18,653 bases of DNA, from positions 1-18,653 of the forward strand of contig UQRL01000046.1 of assembly GCA_900543555.1 (NCBI GenBank), read 5' to 3'. Position numbers and translations under genes: made by a program. The notes under the pieces were generated by a model, which searched no databases, had not been told where the DNA came from, and saw only the letters and a list, made by a program, of their open reading frames with translations. Positions within the stretch are counted from its first letter, which is position 1. Every line of letters starts with the position of its first letter. This DNA is from an uncultured Oscillospiraceae bacterium (GTDB lineage: Bacteria > Bacillota > Clostridia > Oscillospirales > Acutalibacteraceae). This document shows positions 7,255-12,132 of this stretch, piece after piece.

Positions 7255-7677
7255 TCAGGCGAGGGCCTTTCCCAGGGCTTGGCAGGCGGCTTCCGCCTCG
7301 TCATCCGGGGCCTCGTTGCAGATGACCCCTTCGCTGACCAAGTTGGCGCCATCGCCCCGGCAGGTCTCCTCCCAGGTGCGCATCCATTCGCCGTCGCCCC
7401 AGCCATAAGAACCGAACAGGCCGATCTTCTTCCCTGACAGTTTGGCCTCGCAGGCGGAGAACATGGGCTCGAACTCCGACTCCTCCAACTGCTCTGCCCC
7501 CATGGAGGGGCAGCCGAAGGCGATGGCGTCGTAGCCGTCCATCTGGTCCGGGCCGAACTCGGCCGCCGTCAGCAGGACAGCCTCCGCCCCAGCCTCCTTG
7601 GCTCCGGCGGCCACCATGGCTGCCATGCTCTCCGTGTTGCCTGTACCACTCCAATAGACTACCGCGATTTTGCTCAT
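7255..7677 (-). CDS. Flavodoxin
   Basis: A 140-residue flavodoxin of usual short-chain length. The FMN phosphate loop is SGTGNT at residues 10-15 (VVYWSGTGNTESMA). The flavin-ring loops are at GCPSMGAEQLEE (about 54-65) and FGSYGWGDGEWM (about 87-98). It is a low-potential one-electron carrier that replaces ferredoxin when iron is scarce. It is the last gene of the DUF2325-DUF3793 unit, 32 bp after the DUF3793 stop, and that unit is preceded by two DtxR-like boxes. The context therefore supports iron-responsive expression. The start at 7677 has AAAGGAAG about 8 bp upstream; an open frame extends to 7848 without support. Confidence 0.93.
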   Translation of the reverse strand: MSKIAVVYWSGTGNTESMAAMVAAGAKEAGAEAVLLTAAEFGPDQMDGYDAIAFGCPSMGAEQLEESEFEPMFSACEAKLSGKKIGLFGSYGWGDGEWMRTWEETCRGDGANLVSEGVICNEAPDDEAEAACQALGKALA

Positions 7678-7709
7678 GGGAATAACTTCCTTTCCATATT
7701 TTTCTATTT

Positions 7710-8258
7710 TCAGGCGACCACTGTCAGCTGCCACACAGAGCGCCCCTGGGCCCACAGCCGGGCATAGACCTTCCGGCACTTCTGGATGCGGGCAAAGCGC
7801 TTTTGAGCTTCCAGCTCGTTGCAATAGACCTTCCAGCATCCCGCGCACTTGCAGTTTTGGCCCCGGTTCCGGATGAAACCCTCCACATCGCCCAGTGGAT
7901 AGCCTAGAAACAGGCCGATCTCATGGGGGAAGCCCCCCTGTTCTTCCAACCGCTGGCACAGCCGGGAAAGGGCATCTTCTGCCCGGGTGCTCTCATAGCC
8001 GTAGCGGGCCAGGAGCTCCCCCACCCCGGGGCAATCCAGGTCGGCCTGCAGCTGGGAGGGCCTGTACAGGTACAGCAGCGCCCGGCCCGCCTGACATCGC
8101 AAAGGCAGCAGCCGCAGGCCCTTTTGCGCCAGGGAGCGGTCCCACCCAGCGGTTTGAGCCCGCCAATCCGGGTCCTCCAAGGGGAGGCAGAATAAACTGG
8201 CAGTTTTTAGGCCCGCCAGGGTGGCGGCGCCCTGCTCGATGAGATACCGCTCCAACAC
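7710..8258 (-). CDS. DUF3793 family protein
   Basis: The 182-residue protein has the recurring DUF3793 features. These are an N-terminal 'LIEQGAATLAGLKTASLF' block, a central LYLYRPSQL segment and the most conserved block HEIGLFLGYPLGDVEGFI, followed by a Cys-rich WKVY region with CKCAGC and CRK. No biochemical function is known. The family often sits beside flavodoxin and iron-uptake genes, as here. I place the start at GTG 8258, which is 5 bp past the upstream stop and matches the usual N-terminus. An earlier GTG at 8282 would overlap DUF2325 by 19 bp. Neither has a good Shine-Dalgarno, so translational coupling to DUF2325 is likely. The cysteines could bind a metal or cluster, which is speculative. 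Confidence 0.85.
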   Translation of the reverse strand: MLERYLIEQGAATLAGLKTASLFCLPLEDPDWRAQTAGWDRSLAQKGLRLLPLRCQAGRALLYLYRPSQLQADLDCPGVGELLARYGYESTRAEDALSRLCQRLEEQGGFPHEIGLFLGYPLGDVEGFIRNRGQNCKCAGCWKVYCNELEAQKRFARIQKCRKVYARLWAQGRSVWQLTVVA

Positions 8259-8263
8259 AGCGC

Positions 8264-8551
8264 TCAGGAGGCGGCGGCCCACTGGCTCAGGGCCGCCCGC
8301 AGGGCTGTGGCGCTGCTGGTGTGCACCCGGGCCACAGGGACCTGGTTCCTGCGGGCCTCTTGGGTGACACTGATGACCATTTTGTGGGAAACCGTGCTGA
8401 TGAACAGGATCAACAAATCGGGGCTTCCCAGCTTCCTCTTCAGGGAGCCGCTCTCCTTGGTAAAAACCTTGGCCTTGCAGCCGTGCTGGCGGCAGATGTC
8501 TTCATACTGGCCGGCCATGCGTTCGTTTCCTCCTACGATGACAACACTCAT
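8264..8551 (-). CDS. DUF2325 domain-containing protein
   Basis: A 95-residue alpha/beta protein starting MSVVIVGGNERMAGQYEDIC, the DUF2325 signature. The nucleotide-binding-like glycine loop VGGNERM is followed by LLILFISTVSHKM and a terminal ARVHTSSATAL block. Function is unknown; the fold resembles response-regulator or Rossmann-type proteins. GAAGGAGGAACCC precedes the ATG, so the start is firm. It is the first gene of the DUF2325-DUF3793-flavodoxin operon, with a ~200-nt leader holding two operator boxes and a small terminator-like hairpin. This layout implies metal-dependent control of the whole operon. Confidence 0.85.
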   Translation of the reverse strand: MSVVIVGGNERMAGQYEDICRQHGCKAKVFTKESGSLKRKLGSPDLLILFISTVSHKMVISVTQEARRNQVPVARVHTSSATALRAALSQWAAAS

Positions 8552-8599
8552 GGGTTCCTCCTTCTATAAAAACAGGGATGCTCCTCTACTCCGCCCGCT

Positions 8600-8619
8600 C
8601 TGCCGGGGGCCCCGGGCAG
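8600..8619. repeat. GC-rich palindrome in the leader of the DUF2325 operon
   Basis: A near-palindrome starts CTGCCGGGG and ends CCGGGCAG, with one central G/G mismatch. It can fold into a stem about 50 bp upstream of the DUF2325 start codon. With the hairpin at 8702-8715 it makes the leader unusually structured. It has no T-tract, so it is not a terminator. It may be RNA structure or chance in a very GC-rich stretch (8585-8660). Confidence 0.35.
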
Positions 8620-8668
8620 GGCCGCCGCCTTTGCCCCGAGCCCCCGCCGCAGGCAGGTCCTCATTTAA

Positions 8669-8684
8669 GTTAGTTATAGCTAAC
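8669..8684. promoter_or_regulatory. Operator box 2 of the DUF2325 operon (DtxR-like)
   Basis: GTTAGTTATAGCTAAC is a palindrome with one mismatched pair: GTTAG and CTAAC arms around a 6-bp centre. It is the best of four such boxes in the window. It lies downstream of the mapped -10, beyond the small hairpin at 8696-8715, so it could act as a roadblock or serve a second promoter. Confidence 0.6.
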
Positions 8685-8695
8685 ACGCTGGGGAG

Positions 8696-8715
8696 AAAAA
8701 AGCGCTTTTCAGCGC
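8696..8715 (-). terminator. Small terminator-like hairpin in the operon leader
   Basis: On the minus strand the RNA would read GCGCT-GAAA-AGCGC followed by six T. This is a 5-bp stem capped by a GNRA-type tetraloop plus a U6 tail, the shape of a minimal intrinsic terminator. It lies about 55 bp after the promoter -10 and between the two operator boxes. No upstream minus-strand gene needs a terminator here, so it would be an attenuator or mark a short leader RNA. Confidence 0.4.
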
Positions 8716-8738
8716 AAGTGGGGTGAACTCTCCTCGAG

Positions 8739-8754
8739 ATTAGTCTTAACTAAC
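8739..8754. promoter_or_regulatory. Operator box 1 of the DUF2325 operon (DtxR-like)
   Basis: ATTAGTCTTAACTAAC shows TTAG/CTAA arms with the 6-bp centre seen in the other three boxes, and is extended by an extra CTAA. It begins about 8 bp downstream of the -10 of the operon promoter, covering the expected transcription start. Repressor binding here would block initiation. Confidence 0.6.
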
Positions 8755-8761
8755 TAATGCT

Positions 8762-8790
8762 ATTTTACAGGATTGCCCTCCCCCCGTCAA
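8762..8790 (-). promoter_or_regulatory. Strong promoter of the DUF2325-DUF3793-flavodoxin operon
   Basis: The minus strand has -35 TTGACG (plus 8785-8790) and -10 TAAAAT (plus 8762-8767) with a 17-bp spacer, each one base from consensus. It is divergent from the plus-strand promoter at 8860-8888. Operator box 1 lies directly downstream. Confidence 0.75.
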
Positions 8791-8859
8791 GGGTTTTTTT
8801 CAAATTTTTCCGGCACAGCCCGTTTTTTCAAAAAACCACCCTGCTGGCCGGCCGCTTTC

Positions 8860-8888
8860 TTGTGTTTAAGGGCGAAAGGTGGTATACT
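8860..8888 (+). promoter_or_regulatory. Promoter of the plus-strand ACT-like gene
   Basis: -35 TTGTGT (8860-8865) and -10 TATACT (8883-8888) are separated by 17 bp, about 50 bp upstream of the ATG at 8938. No TTAG/CTAA box overlaps it. Confidence 0.65.
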
Positions 8889-8937
8889 AAAGACAATCCC
8901 TTTTGGGGAAATCCGGCAAAGAAACGAGGTCGTTTCC

Positions 8938-9192
8938 ATGAACTGCTATTATATCATCGGCCTGCGGGTGGATCACCGCCACGCCAACGCCCTGAACCTG
9001 CAAAAGACCCTCACTGAGTACGGCTGCAACATCAAGCTGCGAGTGGGCCTGCATGAGACCGGCGAGGACTTCTGCTCTGACGACGGGGTCATCATGCTGC
9101 AGGCCTGCGGGGACCAGGCCACCATCGACAAGATGGCGGCGGCCTTCAACGCCCTGGAGGGCGTCAGCGCCAAGGTGATGGATTTGAACTGA
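8938..9192 (+). CDS. Small ACT/NikR-C-like protein, TM1266-type (putative)
   Basis: The 84-residue protein reads as one beta-alpha-beta-beta-alpha-beta unit: YYIIGLRVD, then ALNLQKTLTEYG, IKLRVGLHE, DGVIMLQACG, then TIDKMAAAFNALEG and VSAKVMDLN. This order and the 'YG..I..R.GLHE' stretch resemble the TM1266 family, small ACT-like proteins sometimes annotated as iron-only hydrogenase system regulators. The match is by eye and remote. GAGGT precedes the ATG by 8 bp, and a good promoter and terminator flank it, so it is a monocistronic unit. It is the only plus-strand gene in the window. No hydrogenase gene is visible nearby, so the ligand and target are unknown. Confidence 0.6.
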   Translation: MNCYYIIGLRVDHRHANALNLQKTLTEYGCNIKLRVGLHETGEDFCSDDGVIMLQACGDQATIDKMAAAFNALEGVSAKVMDLN

Positions 9193-9242
9193 GCCCAGCC
9201 TCCAGGAGACGGAGGGGAAGCTGCGGCACAGGTGAAAAACTA

Positions 9243-9274
9243 AAAGGGCAGCGGTTTTACAGCCGCTGCCCTTT
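9243..9274 (+). terminator. Rho-independent terminator of the ACT-like gene
   Basis: A perfect 12-bp stem is formed by AAAGGGCAGCGG (9243-9254) and CCGCTGCCCTTT (9263-9274) with an 8-nt loop. It is followed by CTTTCATT on the plus strand and lies 50 bp after the stop codon. Confidence 0.85.
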
Positions 9275-9303
9275 CTTTCATTCTAATCCAATCTTGCGAT
9301 AAA

Positions 9304-9372
9304 TCGGTGTGCCACCGAACGAATTTCGTAGTATCATGATTGTTTTTATCCGAAGCCTTTTTATAACAATCT
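9304..9372. repeat. Cluster of three short palindromes in an AT-rich gap
   Basis: Three inverted repeats follow one another between the two converging units. They are TCGGTG-TGC-CACCGA (9304-9318), ACGAA-T-TTCGT (9319-9329) and a GATTGTT/AACAATC pair near 9339-9371. None has a clear T-tract. They may form 3'-end structure for the lipoprotein transcript. The base composition is much lower in GC than the flanks. Confidence 0.4.
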
Positions 9373-9387
9373 TCTCTTTTTTATTGC

Positions 9388-9906
9388 TTACGCCGCTCTC
9401 TTGATATCTCCCTTTTTTGTCACCTCAAACTCTGCCATTCCCACTGAATCTATGCGTAACCGATAGTCTCCCGGCAAAGCGAGGATTTTCGGCTCTAACT
9501 CCTCCTCAAAAGAAACCGATTCACCCGGCGGCAACGATTCCGGATAATGCGCCACAAGGGTGCGGATCGTAGACGGGTAAACCGTATGGTACGCTCCCTC
9601 ATAAAAATAGTCGATCATAGGTTCCGTGGGGATCCAATACAGGCCCTCCCCTGTCTTATTGGCCAAAGTATACCGAATAGAGCCAGAGCCATCTCTGTTG
9701 CGCTTTATTTCGTCAACCACTAAAGTGACGCCGTTGGGCTCTGGTATTTCTGGCTCCACAGCCCACCAATAGGCAAAGGCCACTTCCGGCAGCGTTCGAG
9801 ACCAACGATAACCTCCAAAGACACACCCCGTAAAGAGCACCAGCACCGCGGCAAAGGCCGCCGCCTTTTTGGAAAAGCGCCGCTTCTTTTTTACAGGGCC
9901 GTCCAT
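9388..9906 (-). CDS. Lipoprotein-like secreted protein with Ig-like C-terminal region (paralog of 9939-10454)
   Basis: The 172-residue protein starts MDGPVKKKRRFSKKAAAF. A basic N-terminus and hydrophobic segment end in VLFTGC (Cys28), a possible but imperfect lipobox, so it is a lipoprotein or a TM-anchored protein. The rest is a beta-rich extracytoplasmic domain with NRDGSGSIRYTLANKTG and a terminal 'LPPGESVSFEEELEPKILALPGDYRLRI' pattern. That pattern is common in clostridial Ig-like domains that sense or bind at the surface. Start 9906 aligns with the paralog and has a weak AAAGGCGG site. ATG 9942 overlaps the upstream stop (ATGA) and is an alternative. Function unknown. Confidence 0.75.
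   Translation of the reverse strand: MDGPVKKKRRFSKKAAAFAAVLVLFTGCVFGGYRWSRTLPEVAFAYWWAVEPEIPEPNGVTLVVDEIKRNRDGSGSIRYTLANKTGEGLYWIPTEPMIDYFYEGAYHTVYPSTIRTLVAHYPESLPPGESVSFEEELEPKILALPGDYRLRIDSVGMAEFEVTKKGDIKRAA
9839..9872. repeat. 34-bp identical segment shared with 10390-10423 (copy 1)
   Basis: A 34-bp stretch is identical, in the same orientation, to 10390-10423. It encodes the signal/anchor hydrophobic core (KKAAAFAAVLVL) of the lipoprotein-like paralog. The rest of the two genes has diverged far more, which suggests recent gene conversion or strong constraint at this spot. Confidence 0.8.
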
Positions 9907-9938
9907 CTGACGCACCGCCTTTCGGAAAACTGCTGCAA

Positions 9939-10454
9939 TCATTGGGAAAGGACAACTTCCCCATTTTTCAGCACAACAAACTCCGCTTCCGTAGAATTCT
10001 CTTTGTAAAAACGGTAAGTGCCCGGCATAGCAAGGGCTTTCTTGGGAAGCTCTTCTGTCCATGTTCCGGATTCCTGGGGCTCCAGCCAATCACCGCTCCT
10101 TCCCACCGCAGGCTCCACCGATATGGGATAGACCCGGTTGTACTGGTCCTTATACCAATAGTCCACATAGGGACCGTCGGGTCCCACCGGTTGGCGTTCC
10201 TGCTGCTCGTTGACCACTGTGTATGTAATGGAACCCGAGCCGTCTTTGTTGCGCTGGACCTCCTCGATTTGAAGAAGCATGTCCCCCAGCCTCTCGCTGT
10301 TGTCCACGCCACTTACCCACCAGTAAAACTGGTTTTCCGGCAGGGTGAGAGACCGGAGGTAACACCCAGTGATACACCCGCCCAAGAGTACCAGCACCGC
10401 GGCAAAGGCCGCCGCCTTTTTGGGGAAGGGTTTCTTATCTATGGGAGAAGCCAT
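9939..10454 (-). CDS. Lipoprotein-like secreted protein with Ig-like C-terminal region (paralog of 9388-9906)
   Basis: The 171-residue protein starts MASPIDKKPFPKKAAAFAAV with a lipobox-like LLGGC (Cys27) and a second Cys31. The mature part has NKDGSGSITYTVVNEQQ, a WYKDQYNRVYPIS segment and a terminal 'LEPQESGTWTEELPKKALAMPGTYRF' block, which aligns element by element with the downstream paralog. Gene duplication is clear. GAGGTGG about 8 bp before the ATG and a strong promoter at 10548-10576 support this start. It is the first gene of a two-gene unit with a 4-bp overlap possible between the two frames. No specific function is recognised; the role is probably at the cell surface. Confidence 0.78.
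   Translation of the reverse strand: MASPIDKKPFPKKAAAFAAVLVLLGGCITGCYLRSLTLPENQFYWWVSGVDNSERLGDMLLQIEEVQRNKDGSGSITYTVVNEQQERQPVGPDGPYVDYWYKDQYNRVYPISVEPAVGRSGDWLEPQESGTWTEELPKKALAMPGTYRFYKENSTEAEFVVLKNGEVVLSQ
10390..10423. repeat. 34-bp identical segment shared with 9839-9872 (copy 2)
   Basis: Direct repeat of 9839-9872, located in the signal/anchor coding region of the upstream lipoprotein-like gene. See copy 1 for interpretation. Confidence 0.8.
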
Positions 10455-10547
10455 ACTTTCACCACCTCTCGCTTTACTTTTGAAGAAAGCTGCTCAGCAC
10501 ATGGGTATCATCCCTTCACAAAGGAAAAACCGGTTTTTATTATCTAA

Positions 10548-10576
10548 ATTTTACCATATCGAAAAGAATTTGTAAA
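10548..10576 (-). promoter_or_regulatory. Promoter of the lipoprotein-like pair
   Basis: The minus strand has -35 TTTACA (plus 10571-10576) and -10 TAAAAT (plus 10548-10553) with a 17-bp spacer in an AT-rich gap. It gives a ~90-nt leader before the first gene. Confidence 0.75.
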
Positions 10577-10625
10577 CATTTTTCTGAAAAATTGGAAAGT
10601 TTTCCATGTTAAATTTTGTTTACAA
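10570..10625. promoter_or_regulatory. Nested palindromes upstream of the lipoprotein promoter, possible operator
   Basis: A central palindrome TGGAAA-GT-TTTCCA (10593-10606) lies between an outer inverted pair TTGTAAAC (10570-10577) and GTTTACAA (10618-10625). The outer left arm overlaps the -35 box. The half-sites TGTAAAC and TGGAAA resemble LacI/CcpA-type sites, but the central CG typical of those is absent. It is probably a regulator site for the lipoprotein unit. Confidence 0.4.
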
Positions 10626-10637
10626 GTGGTAACAAAA

Positions 10638-10665
10638 GTGCCCCCCGGCTGCTGCCGGAGGGCAC
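10638..10665 (-). terminator. Rho-independent terminator of the fusion-oxidoreductase unit
   Basis: A 12-bp stem is formed by GTGCCCCCCGGC (10638-10649) and GCCGGAGGGCAC (10654-10665) with one mismatch and a 4-nt loop. It is followed on the minus strand by TTTTGTT and lies 24 bp past the oxidoreductase stop. Confidence 0.85.
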
Positions 10666-10688
10666 GAAACTTTTGTAAAGATAATAAA

Positions 10689-11975
10689 TCAGGTGCGGGC
10701 GCGGAACTCTTCCAGGTCCACCACTTGGCCCCCGTGCAGGCGGCTTTCCTCCGCCGCCAGGGCGATGAAGTGGCTCTCCATGCTGTGCTCCAGGGTGGTG
10801 GTGCGGTCGTTGGGCTGGGCGCCGGTGAGGAGCATCTCCAAAAAGTCCTTCACGATGCCGCTGTCGCCGCCGCCGTGGCCCTTCAAATCGCTGGAGAGCT
10901 TGCCCACGTCGATGGTTTCCTCCCCCTTGCCGAACTCCCGCACCCGGATGAGGTTGGACTTCATGTCCGCCTCGATCTCCCCCTTGGTGCCCATGGCCTT
11001 GAAGGTGCGGTAGCAGTCCTCAGTGAAGGCGCACATGGTGAAGCTGATGGTGGAGCCGTCCTCCATGAGCAGGTTGGTCTGCTGGTGGTCCACCACGTCG
11101 TTGTCGCAGTGGTAGACGCACCGGCCGTAGGGGCCTTCCCGCAGGGCCTGATAGGTGCTCTCCTGGGTGGCCTCTAAGCTGAGCACTCCGGCCAGCCAGC
11201 TGGTGCCCTGCAAGCAGCCCGTTTTGGGGCTGGTGACGTAGATCTTCTCCGCGTCGAAGGGGCAGGTCTCCTTGGCCTTGCAGCCGTCCAGGCAGCGCAG
11301 GGACGCCCCCTCCGGGGCGCGTTCCGGCCGGAACAGGGTGTTGCTGCCGATGGAGGACACGGACTTGCACGGCTTGCCCACCAGCCAGGTGAGGATGTCC
11401 ATATCGTGGCAGGACTTTTGCAGAATCATGGGGCTGGTCTGCTGGGAGTTGCGCCAGTTGCCCCGCACGAAGGAGTGGGCCTGGTGCCAATAGCCCACGT
11501 TCTCGTTGGCGCAGATGGAGACCACGTCCCCGATGCGGCCGCTGGCGATCAGGTCCTTCAGGGTGTTGTAGAACACGGTGTACCGCAGCACATGACAGAC
11601 CACCACCTTGCCCGGGCACTCCTCAGAGACCTCTAAGATCTCCTTGCACTTGGCAAGCTCCGGGGAGATGGGCTTTTCCAGCAGGACGTTGTAGCCCTTT
11701 CGCAGGGCGGGGATAGCGTGGCCCACATGCTGCCGGTCCATGGTGGAGACCACCATCACGTCGGCCAGTTTGGGATTTTCCAGCATCTCTTCAGCGCTGG
11801 AAAAGCAGTTCTCCTCCGGGATATCGTAGAGCCTGCGGGCCTTTTCCACCTTGCGGGGGTCCAGGTCTGCCACGGCCACCACTTTCATCTGGCCGGGGAA
11901 CAGCTGTTGCATGGAGGCGTAGGTGCTGCCCCGGTCGCCGAACCCGGCGATAGCGAAGGTTATGGGTGCGTTCAT
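10689..11975 (-). CDS. Gfo/Idh/MocA-family NAD(P)-dependent oxidoreductase
   Basis: The 428-residue protein has a Rossmann start (FAIAGFGDRGSTY, glycine loop at 11-16), Asp37 at the end of strand 2 and the family signature EKP at residues 100-102. A catalytic-region CHDMDIL motif follows (His190). These enzymes oxidise or reduce sugars, inositols or related polyols. An insert with several cysteines (RCLDGCKAKETCP, 227-239, plus TGC near 255) is seen in a clostridial subgroup and may bind a metal. The start at 11975 has GAGGAAG 8 bp upstream. It is about 160 bp downstream of the TIM-barrel/acyl-CoA-synthetase fusion gene, and a sugar-isomerase-like partner fits a two-step carbohydrate pathway. 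The substrate cannot be read from the sequence. Confidence 0.88.
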   Translation of the reverse strand: MNAPITFAIAGFGDRGSTYASMQQLFPGQMKVVAVADLDPRKVEKARRLYDIPEENCFSSAEEMLENPKLADVMVVSTMDRQHVGHAIPALRKGYNVLLEKPISPELAKCKEILEVSEECPGKVVVCHVLRYTVFYNTLKDLIASGRIGDVVSICANENVGYWHQAHSFVRGNWRNSQQTSPMILQKSCHDMDILTWLVGKPCKSVSSIGSNTLFRPERAPEGASLRCLDGCKAKETCPFDAEKIYVTSPKTGCLQGTSWLAGVLSLEATQESTYQALREGPYGRCVYHCDNDVVDHQQTNLLMEDGSTISFTMCAFTEDCYRTFKAMGTKGEIEADMKSNLIRVREFGKGEETIDVGKLSSDLKGHGGGDSGIVKDFLEMLLTGAQPNDRTTTLEHSMESHFIALAAEESRLHGGQVVDLEEFRART

Positions 11976-12040
11976 AGGAGACTTCCTCTCTTCATTCGAT
12001 TTTCTTCTGTCCATTCTATTCCAAGGAAATGAGCGGGAAA

Positions 12041-12110
12041 GCGCGTGGCCGCGCAGGACAAGCCGCCTTCTTGCGTTCCGCAAGGGCGGAAGTTCTGCGC
12101 GGCCACGCGC
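12041..12110. repeat. Long structured inverted repeat, copy A of an intergenic repeat family
   Basis: Perfect 16-bp outer arms (12041-12056 with 12095-12110) enclose a second stem: CCGCC/GGCGG, then CTTGC/GCAAG with a two-base bulge, and a 5-nt loop. The inner part and one outer arm are similar to 18533-18576. It sits between the fusion gene and the oxidoreductase gene. On the minus strand only TTT follows, so it is not a classical terminator. It may stabilise or process the two-gene mRNA or be a mobile palindromic element. Confidence 0.7.
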
Positions 12111-12132
12111 CTTTAAACCACTACGCGGGATT

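Noticed and set aside
7678..7848. N-terminally extended flavodoxin start at 7848
   Set aside because: The extension overlaps the DUF3793 gene and lacks the fold. The ATG at 7677 has a Shine-Dalgarno and gives the canonical flavodoxin N-terminus.
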